NCBI RefSeq assembly: GCF_001531445.1 | Contig: NZ_LQYA01000123.1 | Span: 58,050-95,021, forward strand | From: Sporosarcina koreensis | GTDB lineage: Bacteria > Bacillota > Bacilli > Bacillales_A > Planococcaceae | Direction: 5' to 3' | Length of the DNA: 36,972 nt | Shown: positions 23,142 to 32,462 of the stretch, piece after piece | How positions within the stretch are numbered: position 1 is the first letter of the stretch | Layout: every line of letters begins with the position of its first letter | Position numbers and translations under genes: made by a program | The notes under the pieces: model-generated | Databases searched by the model: none | The model's input: only the letters and a program-made list of their open reading frames with translations | Told to the model about the DNA's origin: nothing

Positions 23142-23396
23142 TTATGTTGCTTTACGCATCGATTTCATAATCAAGCTCACAATAAACACGAGGATAATCG
23201 CACCGAGCAACGCAGGAAGGATGTAGAAGTCCGAAACTTTAGGACCCCATGATCCAAGCAGCATGCCGCCAATCCAAGCACCGATAATACCTGCTATGAT
23301 ATTGCCGATGATTCCGCCTGGAATGTCCTTTCCTAAAATTAGGCCTGCAAGCCAACCGATAACTCCACCGATAATTAGAAACCAAATAAAGCTCAT
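23142..23396 (-). CDS. GlsB/YeaQ/YmgE family membrane protein
   Basis: An 84-residue protein with three glycine-rich membrane helices: FIWFLIIGGVIGWLAGLILG, then GGIIGNIIAGIIGAWIGGMLLG, then LPALLGAIILVFIVSLIMKS. This is the classical GlsB/YeaQ/YmgE (transglycosylase-associated) pattern. ATG 23396 is chosen because AAGGAG stands 9 bases upstream; the ATG at 23405 touches that site. Members are often stress-induced; the molecular role is unsettled. Confidence 0.9.
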   Translation of the reverse strand: MSFIWFLIIGGVIGWLAGLILGKDIPGGIIGNIIAGIIGAWIGGMLLGSWGPKVSDFYILPALLGAIILVFIVSLIMKSMRKAT

Positions 23397-23507
23397 TTGC
23401 TCCATCTCCTTTTTAGTGATTCATAATTGCTTATGTAGTATTTGAATATCCGTTAATTCCATACATTAAACATCTATCGCAATGGAATCACTAAAAAAGA
23501 TAATGCA

Positions 23508-24053
23508 TTAGTGGATGACTTTTGCTCCTAACGTCTTTTCAAAATGTCGAAGCGCCCATTCATGGCCCGCAGGATCAAAGCTGGCTACACCTTTTTCATG
23601 GACAACGATGTCAAAGCCTCGATTATAGGCATCGACCGATGTATGAAGAATACATATATCGGTACAAACCCCGACAAGGTGCAATTCAGTTATCCCGCGT
23701 GCCCGCAGTTGCAATTCAAGATCGGTTCCTGCAAATGCGCTAAAACGCGTTTTATCCATCCAAATGATTTGATCTTTATTCTCCGCGTACAAAGTGTGCA
23801 ACGAACCATACGGATCCCGCCCTGCAGTGCCTTTAATATTATGGGGGGGGAAAAGTTTCGTTTCAGGATGAAATGGATCATTTTTTTCGTGAAGATCGAC
23901 GGGCATGATGACGAGATTCCCTTCAGCTAAAAATTCCTTTGTCAAGTCGACAATATACGTTTCCAGGTCGATACCGTGTTGACCGCACGTCAATGCGCCA
24001 TCCTCCGCAACAAAATCATATGTGTAATCAATTACTAATAATGCCTTTTTCAA
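23508..24053 (-). CDS. pncA: Nicotinamidase (isochorismatase-like cysteine hydrolase)
   Basis: A 181-residue enzyme expected to hydrolyse nicotinamide to nicotinate for NAD salvage. The catalytic triad is visible: D9 in LVIDYTYDF, K101 in WMDKTRFSAF, and C134 in GVCTDICI. The metal ligands come from VDLHEKNDPFH (D53, H55, H62). I place the start at TTG 24053 (MKKALLVIDYT) because AAGGGAG lies 8 bases upstream; GTG 24062, three residues longer, abuts that site. It is divergent from acnA. Confidence 0.9.
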   Translation of the reverse strand: MKKALLVIDYTYDFVAEDGALTCGQHGIDLETYIVDLTKEFLAEGNLVIMPVDLHEKNDPFHPETKLFPPHNIKGTAGRDPYGSLHTLYAENKDQIIWMDKTRFSAFAGTDLELQLRARGITELHLVGVCTDICILHTSVDAYNRGFDIVVHEKGVASFDPAGHEWALRHFEKTLGAKVIH

Positions 24054-24327
24054 TAACCTCACTCCCTTTAGCTAATCTTCCCTTCCATCATGCCACAAAT
24101 ATAGAAAAAATTCAGTAGAACTCTATCATATGAATCCAAAACTTTGCATGAACATGTTTTTCAGAATATACTTGACAGTGAGCGGATTCTTTATGCCTTC
24201 ATACATACGGTCATCATGTTTTCTTATGAAAGACTATAATTTTTATGTATTTTACTTATGAACTTAGCTGTACTATGATGGAGGAGAAACGCTTACACAC
24301 AACCTTTTCAATAAAGGAGGAATTACA
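24054..24327. promoter_or_regulatory. Intergenic control region of pncA and acnA
   Basis: About 270 AT-rich bases between divergent genes. TTGACA is at about 24172-24177 without a well-placed -10. TATAAT (24235-24240) lies at the end of a TTAT-N8-ATAA dyad. Another TACTATGAT lies near 24271-24279. An AAAGGAGGAA ribosome binding site precedes acnA. The B. subtilis homologue is controlled by CcpC and CodY, but I cannot place such sites here with confidence. Confidence 0.4.
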
Positions 24328-27042
24328 ATGGCAAAAAGCAATTTACACAATAGCCGCCAATCATTCGAGTTGAATGGCAAGACATATAACTACTATCGTC
24401 TAAAAGCCCTCGAAGAAGCCGGCATTGCGAATATTTCCAAACTGCCTTATTCAGTAAAAGTGCTACTTGAATCCGTCTTGCGCCAACATGACGGTTATGT
24501 GATCAAAGACGAACACGTTGAAAACTTGGCAAAATGGGGCAAGGATGCAGATAAGGACGCTGAAGTTCCTTTCAAACCTTCCCGTGTTATCCTGCAAGAC
24601 TTCACTGGAGTTCCAGTTGTCGTTGACCTTGCATCCCTTCGTTCAGCTATGGCTGAAATGGGCGGAGATCCAAACAAAATCAACCCTGAAATTCCGGTTG
24701 ACCTCGTCATCGACCACTCGGTACAAGTTGACCGCTACGGTTCTGAGGATGCACTTCGCCTGAACATGGAACTGGAATTCGAACGTAACGCTGAGCGCTA
24801 CCAATTCCTGAGCTGGGCTCAAAAAGCGTATGATAACTATCGTGCTGTGCCTCCTGCAACAGGTATCGTTCACCAAGTGAACCTTGAGTACCTTGCGAGC
24901 GTTGTCCATGAAGTGGAGAACGAAGACGGTACATTCGAAACATATCCAGATACGCTTGTCGGTACTGACTCCCATACAACAATGATCAACGGGATCGGTG
25001 TTCTTGGATGGGGTGTAGGTGGAATTGAAGCTGAAGCAGGAATGCTTGGACAGCCTTCTTACTTCCCGATCCCTGAAGTTATCGGTGTAAAACTAGTTGG
25101 CGAACTTCCAAACGGAACGACAGCAACTGACCTTGCGCTTAAAGTGACACAAACACTCCGTGCACACGGCGTTGTCGGTAAATTCGTCGAGTTCTTCGGA
25201 CCTGGCGTATCGAAATTACCACTTGCAGACCGCGCGACAATTGCTAACATGGCACCTGAATACGGCGCGACTTGCGGATTCTTCCCAGTCGACGAAGAAT
25301 CACTTGATTATATGCGTTTGACAGGCCGTGAAGAAGATCATATCCAAGTCGTAAAGAAATATCTTGAAAAGAACGATATGTTCTTCACACCAGATAATGA
25401 AGATCCTACTTACACAGAAGTGATCGAAATCGATCTAACTAAAATTGAAGCGAATCTAGCTGGCCCTAAGCGTCCGCAAGATATGATCCCGCTTACAGAA
25501 CTACAACGTTCTTTCAAGGATTCCGTTGTAGCTCCTGAAGGAAACCAAGGCTTCGGTCTAACTCCGAAGGAATTCGAAAAGCAAGGTACTGTCGAGTTCG
25601 CGGACGGTCGTACTGTCGGTATGAAAACAGGAGACCTAGCAATCGCAGCAATCACTTCTTGTACAAACACTTCCAACCCTTACGTTATGTTAGGCGCTGG
25701 ACTTGTTGCGAAGAAGGCTGTTGAAAAAGGACTTACACCTCCTGCATACGTGAAAACATCACTTGCACCAGGCTCGAAAGTCGTTACAGGCTATTTGGAA
25801 GACTCCGGTCTCTCAAAATACTTGGATCAAATCGGATTCAACACAGTCGGTTACGGTTGTACGACATGTATCGGAAACTCTGGTCCGCTTCTTCCTGAAA
25901 TCGAAAAAACGATTACAGAAAACGACCTATTAGTTTCTTCCGTACTTTCCGGTAACCGTAACTTCGAAGGACGTATCCACCCACTTGTAAAAGCGAACTA
26001 CTTGGCTTCACCGCCACTAGTTGTCGCTTATGCACTAGCTGGAACTGTCGATATCGACTTCGAAAAAGATCCAATCGGCAAAGCGAAAGACGGTACGGAT
26101 GTATACTTCAAAGACATCTGGCCATCTTCGGAAGAAGTGAAGGAAGTTGTAAAAGCGACAGTAACGCCTGATCTATTCCGTAAAGAATATGCTCGCGTAT
26201 TCACTGAAAACGAAGCGTGGAATGCAATCGAAACGACAGACGATTCATTGTATGATTTCGATGAAAACTCGACATACATCCAAAACCCGCCGTTCTTCGA
26301 AGGGCTTTCAAAAGAGCCTGCTGATATCGAAGCGCTTGGCGGACTTCGCGTCATCGGTAAATTCGGTGATTCCATTACGACGGACCATATTTCTCCTGCA
26401 GGTGCAATCGGTAAAGATACACCGGCTGGTAAATACTTGCGCGAACATGGCGTAGAGCCACGTTACTTCAACTCATACGGTTCCCGTCGCGGTAACCATG
26501 AAGTTATGATGCGCGGTACATTCGCGAATATCCGTATCCGTAACCAAATTGCAAAAGGCACAGAAGGCGGGTTCACAACGTACTGGCCGACGAAAGAAAT
26601 CTGCCCGATCTATGACGCAGCAATGCGTTATCAGGAGGATGGAACTGGCCTTGCAATCCTTGCTGGTAAAGATTACGGTATGGGATCTTCACGTGACTGG
26701 GCTGCAAAAGGTACTTCATTATTAGGTATCAAAACAGTCATCGCGGAAAGCTACGAGCGTATCCACCGTTCCAACCTTGTCATGATGGGTGTTCTTCCTC
26801 TTCAATTCATGAATGGGGACAGTGCTGAATCTCTTGGCCTTACTGGCGAAGAAGAAATCAGCGTAAACATCGCGGAAGGCGTAAAACCACGCGACATCCT
26901 GAAAGTGACAGCAACTGCAAAAGACGGCTCTGTTAAAGAGTTCGACGTATTAGCACGTTTCGACTCCGAAGTTGAAATCGACTACTACCGTCACGGCGGA
27001 ATCCTTCAAATGGTTCTTCGTGATAAAATGAAAAATAACTAA
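24328..27042 (+). CDS. acnA: Aconitate hydratase AcnA
   Basis: A 904-residue aconitase/IRP-type enzyme that interconverts citrate and isocitrate in the TCA cycle through a [4Fe-4S] cluster. The cluster cysteines are C445 in [10 protein letters not shown] and C511 and C514 in [11 protein letters not shown]. Substrate-binding segments such as [27 protein letters not shown] and the swivel-domain [17 protein letters not shown] are intact. Length and layout match Bacillus CitB, which also binds mRNA when iron is low. The codon use is strongly biased, as expected for a highly expressed gene. It is a single-gene unit with its own terminator. Confidence 0.98.
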   Translation: MAKSNLHNSRQSFELNGKTYNYYRLKALEEAGIANISKLPYSVKVLLESVLRQHDGYVIKDEHVENLAKWGKDADKDAEVPFKPSRVILQDFTGVPVVVDLASLRSAMAEMGGDPNKINPEIPVDLVIDHSVQVDRYGSEDALRLNMELEFERNAERYQFLSWAQKAYDNYRAVPPATGIVHQVNLEYLASVVHEVENEDGTFETYPDTLVGTDSHTTMINGIGVLGWGVGGIEAEAGMLGQPSYFPIPEVIGVKLVGELPNGTTATDLALKVTQTLRAHGVVGKFVEFFGPGVSKLPLADRATIANMAPEYGATCGFFPVDEESLDYMRLTGREEDHIQVVKKYLEKNDMFFTPDNEDPTYTEVIEIDLTKIEANLAGPKRPQDMIPLTELQRSFKDSVVAPEGNQGFGLTPKEFEKQGTVEFADGRTVGMKTGDLAIAAITSCTNTSNPYVMLGAGLVAKKAVEKGLTPPAYVKTSLAPGSKVVTGYLEDSGLSKYLDQIGFNTVGYGCTTCIGNSGPLLPEIEKTITENDLLVSSVLSGNRNFEGRIHPLVKANYLASPPLVVAYALAGTVDIDFEKDPIGKAKDGTDVYFKDIWPSSEEVKEVVKATVTPDLFRKEYARVFTENEAWNAIETTDDSLYDFDENSTYIQNPPFFEGLSKEPADIEALGGLRVIGKFGDSITTDHISPAGAIGKDTPAGKYLREHGVEPRYFNSYGSRRGNHEVMMRGTFANIRIRNQIAKGTEGGFTTYWPTKEICPIYDAAMRYQEDGTGLAILAGKDYGMGSSRDWAAKGTSLLGIKTVIAESYERIHRSNLVMMGVLPLQFMNGDSAESLGLTGEEEISVNIAEGVKPRDILKVTATAKDGSVKEFDVLARFDSEVEIDYYRHGGILQMVLRDKMKNN

Positions 27043-27052
27043 TAAGCATATC

Positions 27053-27083
27053 AAAGGCGTCCGATTAAATCGGGCGCCTTTTT
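27053..27083 (+). terminator. Terminator of acnA
   Basis: AAAGGCGTCCGAT (27053-27065) pairs with ATCGGGCGCCTTT (27069-27081, one G-U pair), then T-run. Confidence 0.93.
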
Positions 27084-27186
27084 CATTTTGGCGATATTGT
27101 CCATCACGTTCTTTTCTCGACTGGACAATCATACAATCTAAAGATGGCTATCAAACACAAAAGATGTGTAATCTAGGAGGGTTATT

Positions 27187-29421
27187 TTGGCGGGCTTGGA
27201 AAAAATAGGTATGATTGTCACTTCTTCTGTTTTATCCTTCGGTATGTTTTCATCGATTGCCCATGCTTCAACTGCAGAGCATGGACAACCAGAAAAAGTG
27301 CGGATCCAAGTTGCTTCCACTGATACGATCATCTCGAAAGATGAATTGATCAAGAAGTTTAAAAAGATGTTCCCCGATCGGTTTGATTACCTAACGAACA
27401 ATGACTTTCATATGAGCAGTGCGCATATGTATCCTGAGGACGAAACGGTGCGGCATGATCTAAATTTCACCAAAACTGTTAATGGAAAGCGGGTGTATGG
27501 GAGTATTGGTTTTGTCGGGGAGGATCTAGATATAGAATACTTTTCTTATCAGCCTCCTAACGTCAAGGATGCTTTATTCCCTGCAAAAGTATCAAAAGAG
27601 GAAGCAAGAAAAATAGCAGAAGATTTTATGAAAAAATCACTTGGTGGAAAAGACTATCAAGTAGAAACGGATACGTTCAATTATTATCCGCAGCAAATCT
27701 TAACAGAGCCGGTACGCTACTCATTCTCATTTGCACGTACACATAATCAGGTGACCATTGCTGATCAAAGAATGGAAGTATCAGTGTTAGGAAACGGAGA
27801 AGTCGTTAGTTTTCACAAAATGTCTCCACAATCTGCAACTTCTACTTTTTCTGATCCTACACGAATAAAAGATAAAAATGAAATGTTAAAGCAAGTGAAA
27901 GCAAATCTTTCTGTCGACTTGTCTTATCAAGTTAACTATGATTACCAAACGGGAGACCGGAGTGCAGAACTCGTCTATCGACCAACGGCAAAACTGCAAG
28001 GCGTTGAGGCTGCATCAGGAAAATGGATGACGGTAGATGGCTTTGCAACAGATTTTCCATTGAAAACAAAAATTGAAGCGATTTCATCGAAGCCTCTTCC
28101 AGCGAAACAAGACGGGATTACTGTAGAGGACGCAAAGAAGATTGCTGAACAATTTCTTGCCATTGATTCTGAGAAAGTAAAATTGAAAATCGAGTCGATC
28201 CAAGAAATGGAGAACTACAATGGAGTGCCTGTTATATACGTTCAATATATGTATCAACATGCAGGCGGCGGAACAGGATCGAGTTTGGAAATTAATAAAA
28301 ACACGGGTGAAATTGTCAACTTTTATAGTATGAAAGATCATCTGCTAATGGAAATGGGGGAGGAAACAACAAAAAAGGACGCCCTTTCCCAACAGGAAGC
28401 ACTCAATGAAGCAGTGAAGTTTCTAAAAGAATGGGCTCCTTCCAATTTGCATTCGTATGCAATGCCGATAGGAGAACCTTATCGTAATGAAAGAACGGGT
28501 TCTTATTCCTTCACATTCCCCAGGATTATGAATGATATTGTCGTGATGGGAGATCAAATCAGTGTAGAGATAGCGGCTAATGGTTCATTAAACAGCCTAA
28601 ATGTTAATTATCAAGAGATGGAAAATTGGCCATCAAGCGACAATGTCATTTCCGAGAAAGAGGCAAAAAAGGTTTTGGAAGAGGCGCTTACTCTAAAACT
28701 TACGTATATGAAACACGCTAAAAATGAAAAGGAAAATCATTATGATCTCGTGTATGTACCTGTATTCAATGAGGACCCCTATAGTTATGTCAATGCCCAT
28801 ACAGGGGAATGGAATAACTTATATAACGGGAAAGATTCAATTGCCGTAACACATCCTTGGGCGGAAGAAGAACTTAATTATCTTATCAATGCCAACGTGT
28901 TGGATGTAAAAGATGCTACGAGCTTTAACTCTGATGCTGCGATTTCAAAAGGGGAAGCATTGAAAATGCTCATGAATTCACTAACCTATTTCTATCATGG
29001 CAGCTATTACTACGGTCAAGAAAACACGTACCAGACGTTTGAAAATATCGACCCTAAACATCCGTTATATCAGGTGATCGAACGAGCGGTTGAAGCAGGC
29101 ATCATCAAAGCGGATACTAAGAACTTTGATGCCGATGCACCAATTACAAGGGAAGAGCTTTCGGTTTGGATGATCCGCGTCATGGGGCTTGAGAAAGCTG
29201 CAAAAGATAGCAGCATCTTTACGTTAGGCTTTGAAGATGCTGATAAGATAAAAACTGCAAACGTAGGCTACGTAGCGATGGCGAACTCGATGGGCTTAGT
29301 GCAAGCAGAGCAAAACCGGTTCAACCCTGATCGCGAAGTGACGTATGCGGAGTTGGCGGTATCGACGATCCGACTAGCGCATGCAATCGCCGAAAGCGGG
29401 AGAGGTCTACAATATTATTAA
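27187..29421 (+). CDS. Secreted YcdB/YcdC-repeat protein with SLH domains, copy 1
   Basis: A 744-residue surface protein. The signal peptide (about 1-27) ends in SSIAHA. The body contains tandem repeats of the YcdB/YcdC (PepSY-like) type: segments such as VSKEEARKIAEDFMKK, ITVEDAKKIAEQFLAID and ISEKEAKKVLEEALTL each begin a repeat. Three S-layer homology domains (about 550-600, 615-670, 678-740) end the protein and should anchor it to cell-wall secondary polymer. Translation starts at TTG 27187, 5-6 bases after GGAGGG. The next gene is a full-length paralogue with the same architecture and even the same start context. Related Bacillales proteins have no settled function; a protease-inhibitory or propeptide-like role is only suggested by the PepSY resemblance. 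Confidence 0.87.
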   Translation: MAGLEKIGMIVTSSVLSFGMFSSIAHASTAEHGQPEKVRIQVASTDTIISKDELIKKFKKMFPDRFDYLTNNDFHMSSAHMYPEDETVRHDLNFTKTVNGKRVYGSIGFVGEDLDIEYFSYQPPNVKDALFPAKVSKEEARKIAEDFMKKSLGGKDYQVETDTFNYYPQQILTEPVRYSFSFARTHNQVTIADQRMEVSVLGNGEVVSFHKMSPQSATSTFSDPTRIKDKNEMLKQVKANLSVDLSYQVNYDYQTGDRSAELVYRPTAKLQGVEAASGKWMTVDGFATDFPLKTKIEAISSKPLPAKQDGITVEDAKKIAEQFLAIDSEKVKLKIESIQEMENYNGVPVIYVQYMYQHAGGGTGSSLEINKNTGEIVNFYSMKDHLLMEMGEETTKKDALSQQEALNEAVKFLKEWAPSNLHSYAMPIGEPYRNERTGSYSFTFPRIMNDIVVMGDQISVEIAANGSLNSLNVNYQEMENWPSSDNVISEKEAKKVLEEALTLKLTYMKHAKNEKENHYDLVYVPVFNEDPYSYVNAHTGEWNNLYNGKDSIAVTHPWAEEELNYLINANVLDVKDATSFNSDAAISKGEALKMLMNSLTYFYHGSYYYGQENTYQTFENIDPKHPLYQVIERAVEAGIIKADTKNFDADAPITREELSVWMIRVMGLEKAAKDSSIFTLGFEDADKIKTANVGYVAMANSMGLVQAEQNRFNPDREVTYAELAVSTIRLAHAIAESGRGLQYY

Positions 29422-29465
29422 CCGATAAACGATAGAGGATGATTAACCACCTGTTAGCATCACGC

Positions 29466-29501
29466 CCGCATTCATCCCTTGATTGGAGGAATGCGGCTTT
29501 T
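29466..29501 (+). terminator. Terminator between the two SLH paralogues
   Basis: CCGCATTC (29466-29473) pairs with GAATGCGG (29489-29496), followed by CTTTTT. The stem and its loop (ATCCCTTGATTGGAG) are strikingly like the T-box terminators at 32141-32184. Confidence 0.85.
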
Positions 29502-29647
29502 TCATGTCATAATAAAAATACAAAATTTTACTGTACATAATAGTATTAAACAGATATAATATGCATAATTATTAAATAATTTATATATTTTGTAATTTAA
29601 AAGAGAGAGAGATAAATTAAATAGGAAATGAACTTAGGAGGGGTATT

Positions 29648-31879
29648 TTGGCAAAGTTAAAAAAAGTAGGTATGATTTTATCTTCATCTGTTTTGTCTTT
29701 CGGCATGTTTTCTTCGGTTGCAAATGCTTCAACTACAGAAATTGGACAACCAGAAAAAGTACGGATTCAAGTCGCTTCCACAGATGTTGAAATCTCGAAA
29801 GATGAGCTGATCAAAAAGTTTAGGGAAATATTCCCTCACCAATTTGACTTTTTGACGAATAATGATTTTCATGTGAGCAGTGGACATATGTTCCCGGAAG
29901 ATGAAACAGTCCGGCATGATCTAGTTTTTACAAAGACCATTAATGGAAAGCAGATTTACGGCAATATAGGATTTGTTGGAGAAGAACTGGATATCGAGAA
30001 TTTTTCCTATCAACCGCCTAATGTGACAGATGCTTTGTTCCCTCCTAAAGTTTCAAAAGAAGAAGCAAAGAAAATAGCGGGAAATTTTATGAAGGAATTT
30101 CTAGATGGAAAAGACTATCAACTAGAAACGAACACGTTCAACTATTATCCTCAACAGATTTTAACTGAGCCGATTCGTTACTCATTTACTTTTGCGCGTA
30201 CAGAAAACCAAGTCTCCATTGCGGATCAAATAATGCAAGTATCTGTTTTGGGGAATGGTGAAATCGTTAGTTTTTACAAGATGTCCCCACAATCTACAAA
30301 ATCCACTTATGAGGACGTCACACAAATCAAAGATAAGTATGAAATGGTAAAGAAAGTGAAAGAAAATCTATCTGTTGAATTAAATTATCAAGTTAACTAT
30401 GATTACCAAACGGGCGATCGCAGTGTAGAGCTCGTCTACCGGCCAACGGCAAAATTTCACGGCATTGAAGCGTCTACAGGGAAGTGGTTGACTGCAAATG
30501 GTTTTACATCGGACATTCCAGGTGAAACAAAAATTGAAAAGGTTACAGTAAATCCACTTCCAGCAAAACAGGATGGGATTACTGTAGAAGAAGCGAAAAA
30601 GATTGCCGAACAATTTCTAGCGATTGATTCTGATAAAATAAAATTAAATATCGAGTCAATTCAGGAAATAGAAAACTATAATGGAATGCCCGTTATTTCT
30701 GTCCAATATATGTATCGGTATAGAACTGGCGGAAGTGGTTCAAGTTTAGAAATTAATAAAAGTACAGGCGAAATTATCAACTATCACAATATGAAGGATC
30801 ACTTGCTGATGAAGTATGGAGAGGATTCTAAAAAAGAAAATAGCCTTTCTCAACAGGAAGCACTCAGCCAAGCTGTGAAATTGCTAAAGGAATGGGTCCC
30901 TTCCTATTTGCATAACTATGCAATGCCAGTAGGAGAACCTTATGTTGACGAACGAGTAGGTTCGTATCAGTTCTCATTCCCAAGAGTCGTAAATGGAATT
31001 ATCGTCAATGGCGATCAGATCAGTATAGGAATAGCGTCTGACGGTTCTTTAAATAGCTTAAATGTCGATTACCAAGAGATGGAAAATTGGCCACCAAGCG
31101 ATGACGTGATTTCCACGGAAGAGGTTAAGGCGATTTTTGAAGAAGCACTTGACCTTAATCTTACGTATATGAAGCATTCTAAAAATGAAAAGGAAAATCA
31201 TTATGATCTCGTTTATGTACCTGTTTTTAACGAGGAACCACATGGGTATGTGAATGCGCATACAGGGGAATGGAATAACCTCTTTAACGGCAAAGATTCA
31301 ATTACCATTTCACATCCTTGGGCAGAAGAGGAGCTCAATTATCTTATTAACGCCAGAGTATTAGATATAAAAGAAGGTAAAAGCTTTAATCCTGATGCTG
31401 CTATTTCAAAAGGGGAAGCATTGAAAGTCATTATGAGCTCACTCACCTATTTCTATCGTGGCGGTTATTACCCGGGACAGCCAAACATGAACCAGACGTT
31501 TGATAATATAGATACTAAACATACACTATATCAGGAAATTGAACGTGCGGTTGAATTGGGTATTCTAAAAGCGGATAGTCAGAACTTTGATGTCGATGAA
31601 CCGGTGACAAGAGAAGAACTTTCGGTATGGATGATCCGCGTATTAGGTTTAGAGCAGGCAGCAAAGGATAGCAGTATCTATAAGGCTGATTTTGAAGATG
31701 CCGATAAGATCCAATCTCCGAATATTGGTTATGTAGCAATGGCAAACTCGATTGGCTTAGTAAAAGCGGAGCAAAACCGGTTTAATCCTGATCGCGAAGT
31801 GACTTACGCGGAATTGGCGGTGTCAACGATCCGACTAGCGCATGCAATCGCTGAAAGCGGGAGAGGTCTAAGATATTAG
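29648..31879 (+). CDS. Secreted YcdB/YcdC-repeat protein with SLH domains, copy 2
   Basis: A 743-residue paralogue of the preceding protein, collinear along its whole length. The signal peptide ends in SSVANA; the YcdB/YcdC-type repeats and three SLH domains are in the same positions. The start is again TTG, with GGAGGGGTATTTTGGC in front almost as in copy 1. The last stretch of coding sequence, from about 31827, is nearly identical in DNA to copy 1, so a recent duplication or gene conversion is likely. The central parts differ more (for example the HHAGGG-like loop of copy 1 versus YRTGGS here). The region upstream (29502-29640) is very AT-rich and probably holds its promoter. It could be a stage- or condition-specific surface variant. 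Confidence 0.87.
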   Translation: MAKLKKVGMILSSSVLSFGMFSSVANASTTEIGQPEKVRIQVASTDVEISKDELIKKFREIFPHQFDFLTNNDFHVSSGHMFPEDETVRHDLVFTKTINGKQIYGNIGFVGEELDIENFSYQPPNVTDALFPPKVSKEEAKKIAGNFMKEFLDGKDYQLETNTFNYYPQQILTEPIRYSFTFARTENQVSIADQIMQVSVLGNGEIVSFYKMSPQSTKSTYEDVTQIKDKYEMVKKVKENLSVELNYQVNYDYQTGDRSVELVYRPTAKFHGIEASTGKWLTANGFTSDIPGETKIEKVTVNPLPAKQDGITVEEAKKIAEQFLAIDSDKIKLNIESIQEIENYNGMPVISVQYMYRYRTGGSGSSLEINKSTGEIINYHNMKDHLLMKYGEDSKKENSLSQQEALSQAVKLLKEWVPSYLHNYAMPVGEPYVDERVGSYQFSFPRVVNGIIVNGDQISIGIASDGSLNSLNVDYQEMENWPPSDDVISTEEVKAIFEEALDLNLTYMKHSKNEKENHYDLVYVPVFNEEPHGYVNAHTGEWNNLFNGKDSITISHPWAEEELNYLINARVLDIKEGKSFNPDAAISKGEALKVIMSSLTYFYRGGYYPGQPNMNQTFDNIDTKHTLYQEIERAVELGILKADSQNFDVDEPVTREELSVWMIRVLGLEQAAKDSSIYKADFEDADKIQSPNIGYVAMANSIGLVKAEQNRFNPDREVTYAELAVSTIRLAHAIAESGRGLRY

Positions 31880-31889
31880 TCATTTTCTA

Positions 31890-31918
31890 TTGACATAGCA
31901 AAAGCTGTCACATATAAT
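31890..31918 (+). promoter_or_regulatory. Consensus sigma-A promoter of the T-box/thrS unit
   Basis: TTGACA (31890-31895), exactly 17 bp, and TATAAT (31913-31918) make a perfect consensus promoter. It lies just before the first T-box, so strong constitutive initiation with control at the leader is predicted. Confidence 0.92.
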
Positions 31919-31942
31919 ACAATACAATTAATTATCTATAAA

Positions 31943-32184
31943 CAAGCGTTGAGAAGGACATGAATCATTTTGAAAGCTTTGCCAGAGAACAGGACCATGG
32001 CTGGAAGTCCTGTAGCGGAAAAGATGTTTTACCACCTTTGAGCATTGTAGAGGACTGCGCCAAGCAGGAAACTATGATCGGGAGACCGTTATCGATTGAG
32101 CGCCGTGTTTTTACGTATGGCGAAATCAGGGTGGTACCACGACCGCATTCGTCCCTTTATTGGGGAAGAATGCGGTCTTTTTTA
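31943..32184 (+). ncRNA. T-box leader 1, threonine specifier
   Basis: A tRNA-sensing leader. Stem I begins near GCGTTGAGAAGGACATGAA. The specifier codon is ACC (threonine) at 32031-32033, directly before the CCTTTGAG strand that pairs with GAGAAGG. The T-box sequence AGGGTGGTACCACG lies at 32128-32141. The terminator GACCGCATTC (32141-32150)/GAATGCGGTC (32168-32177) plus T7 follows. Uncharged tRNA-Thr should favour the antiterminator and readthrough. Confidence 0.95.
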
Positions 32185-32193
32185 ATTTTATAC

Positions 32194-32433
32194 GAAGCGT
32201 TGAGAAGGACATGAATCATTTCGGAAGCTTTACCAGAGAACAGGACCATGGCTGGAAGTTCTGTAGCGGAAAATTGATTTACCACCTTTAAGCTATCATA
32301 GGGGACTGCACTTTGCAGGAAACTATGATCGGGAGACCGTTATCAATTGAGCGCCACGTTTTTTACACATGGCGGAATCAGGGTGGTACCACGACCGCAT
32401 TCGTCCCTTTACTAGGGAGGAATGCGGTTTTTT
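32194..32433 (+). ncRNA. T-box leader 2, threonine specifier
   Basis: A second complete T-box, highly similar to the first, begins 10 bases after the first terminator. It has a GCGTTGAGAAGGACATGAA start, specifier ACC (32281-32283), T-box AGGGTGGTACCACG (32380-32393), and terminator GACCGCATTC (32393-32402)/GAATGCGGT (32420-32428) plus T-run. Its position in series with leader 1 means both must read through before the ThrRS gene is expressed. Confidence 0.95.
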
Positions 32434-32462
32434 ATTTTATATACAACATAGGAGGAATTACA

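Noticed and set aside
24160-24200. TTGACA at 24172 as the acnA promoter
   Set aside because: No acceptable -10 lies at 16-18 bp, so I do not assign it.
31960-32214. 84-codon frame in the thrS leader
   Set aside because: It lies wholly within the first T-box RNA and its coding appearance is accidental.
32313-32462. N-terminal extension of the ThrRS frame
   Set aside because: This part is the second T-box leader; the strong ribosome binding site stands before ATG 32463.
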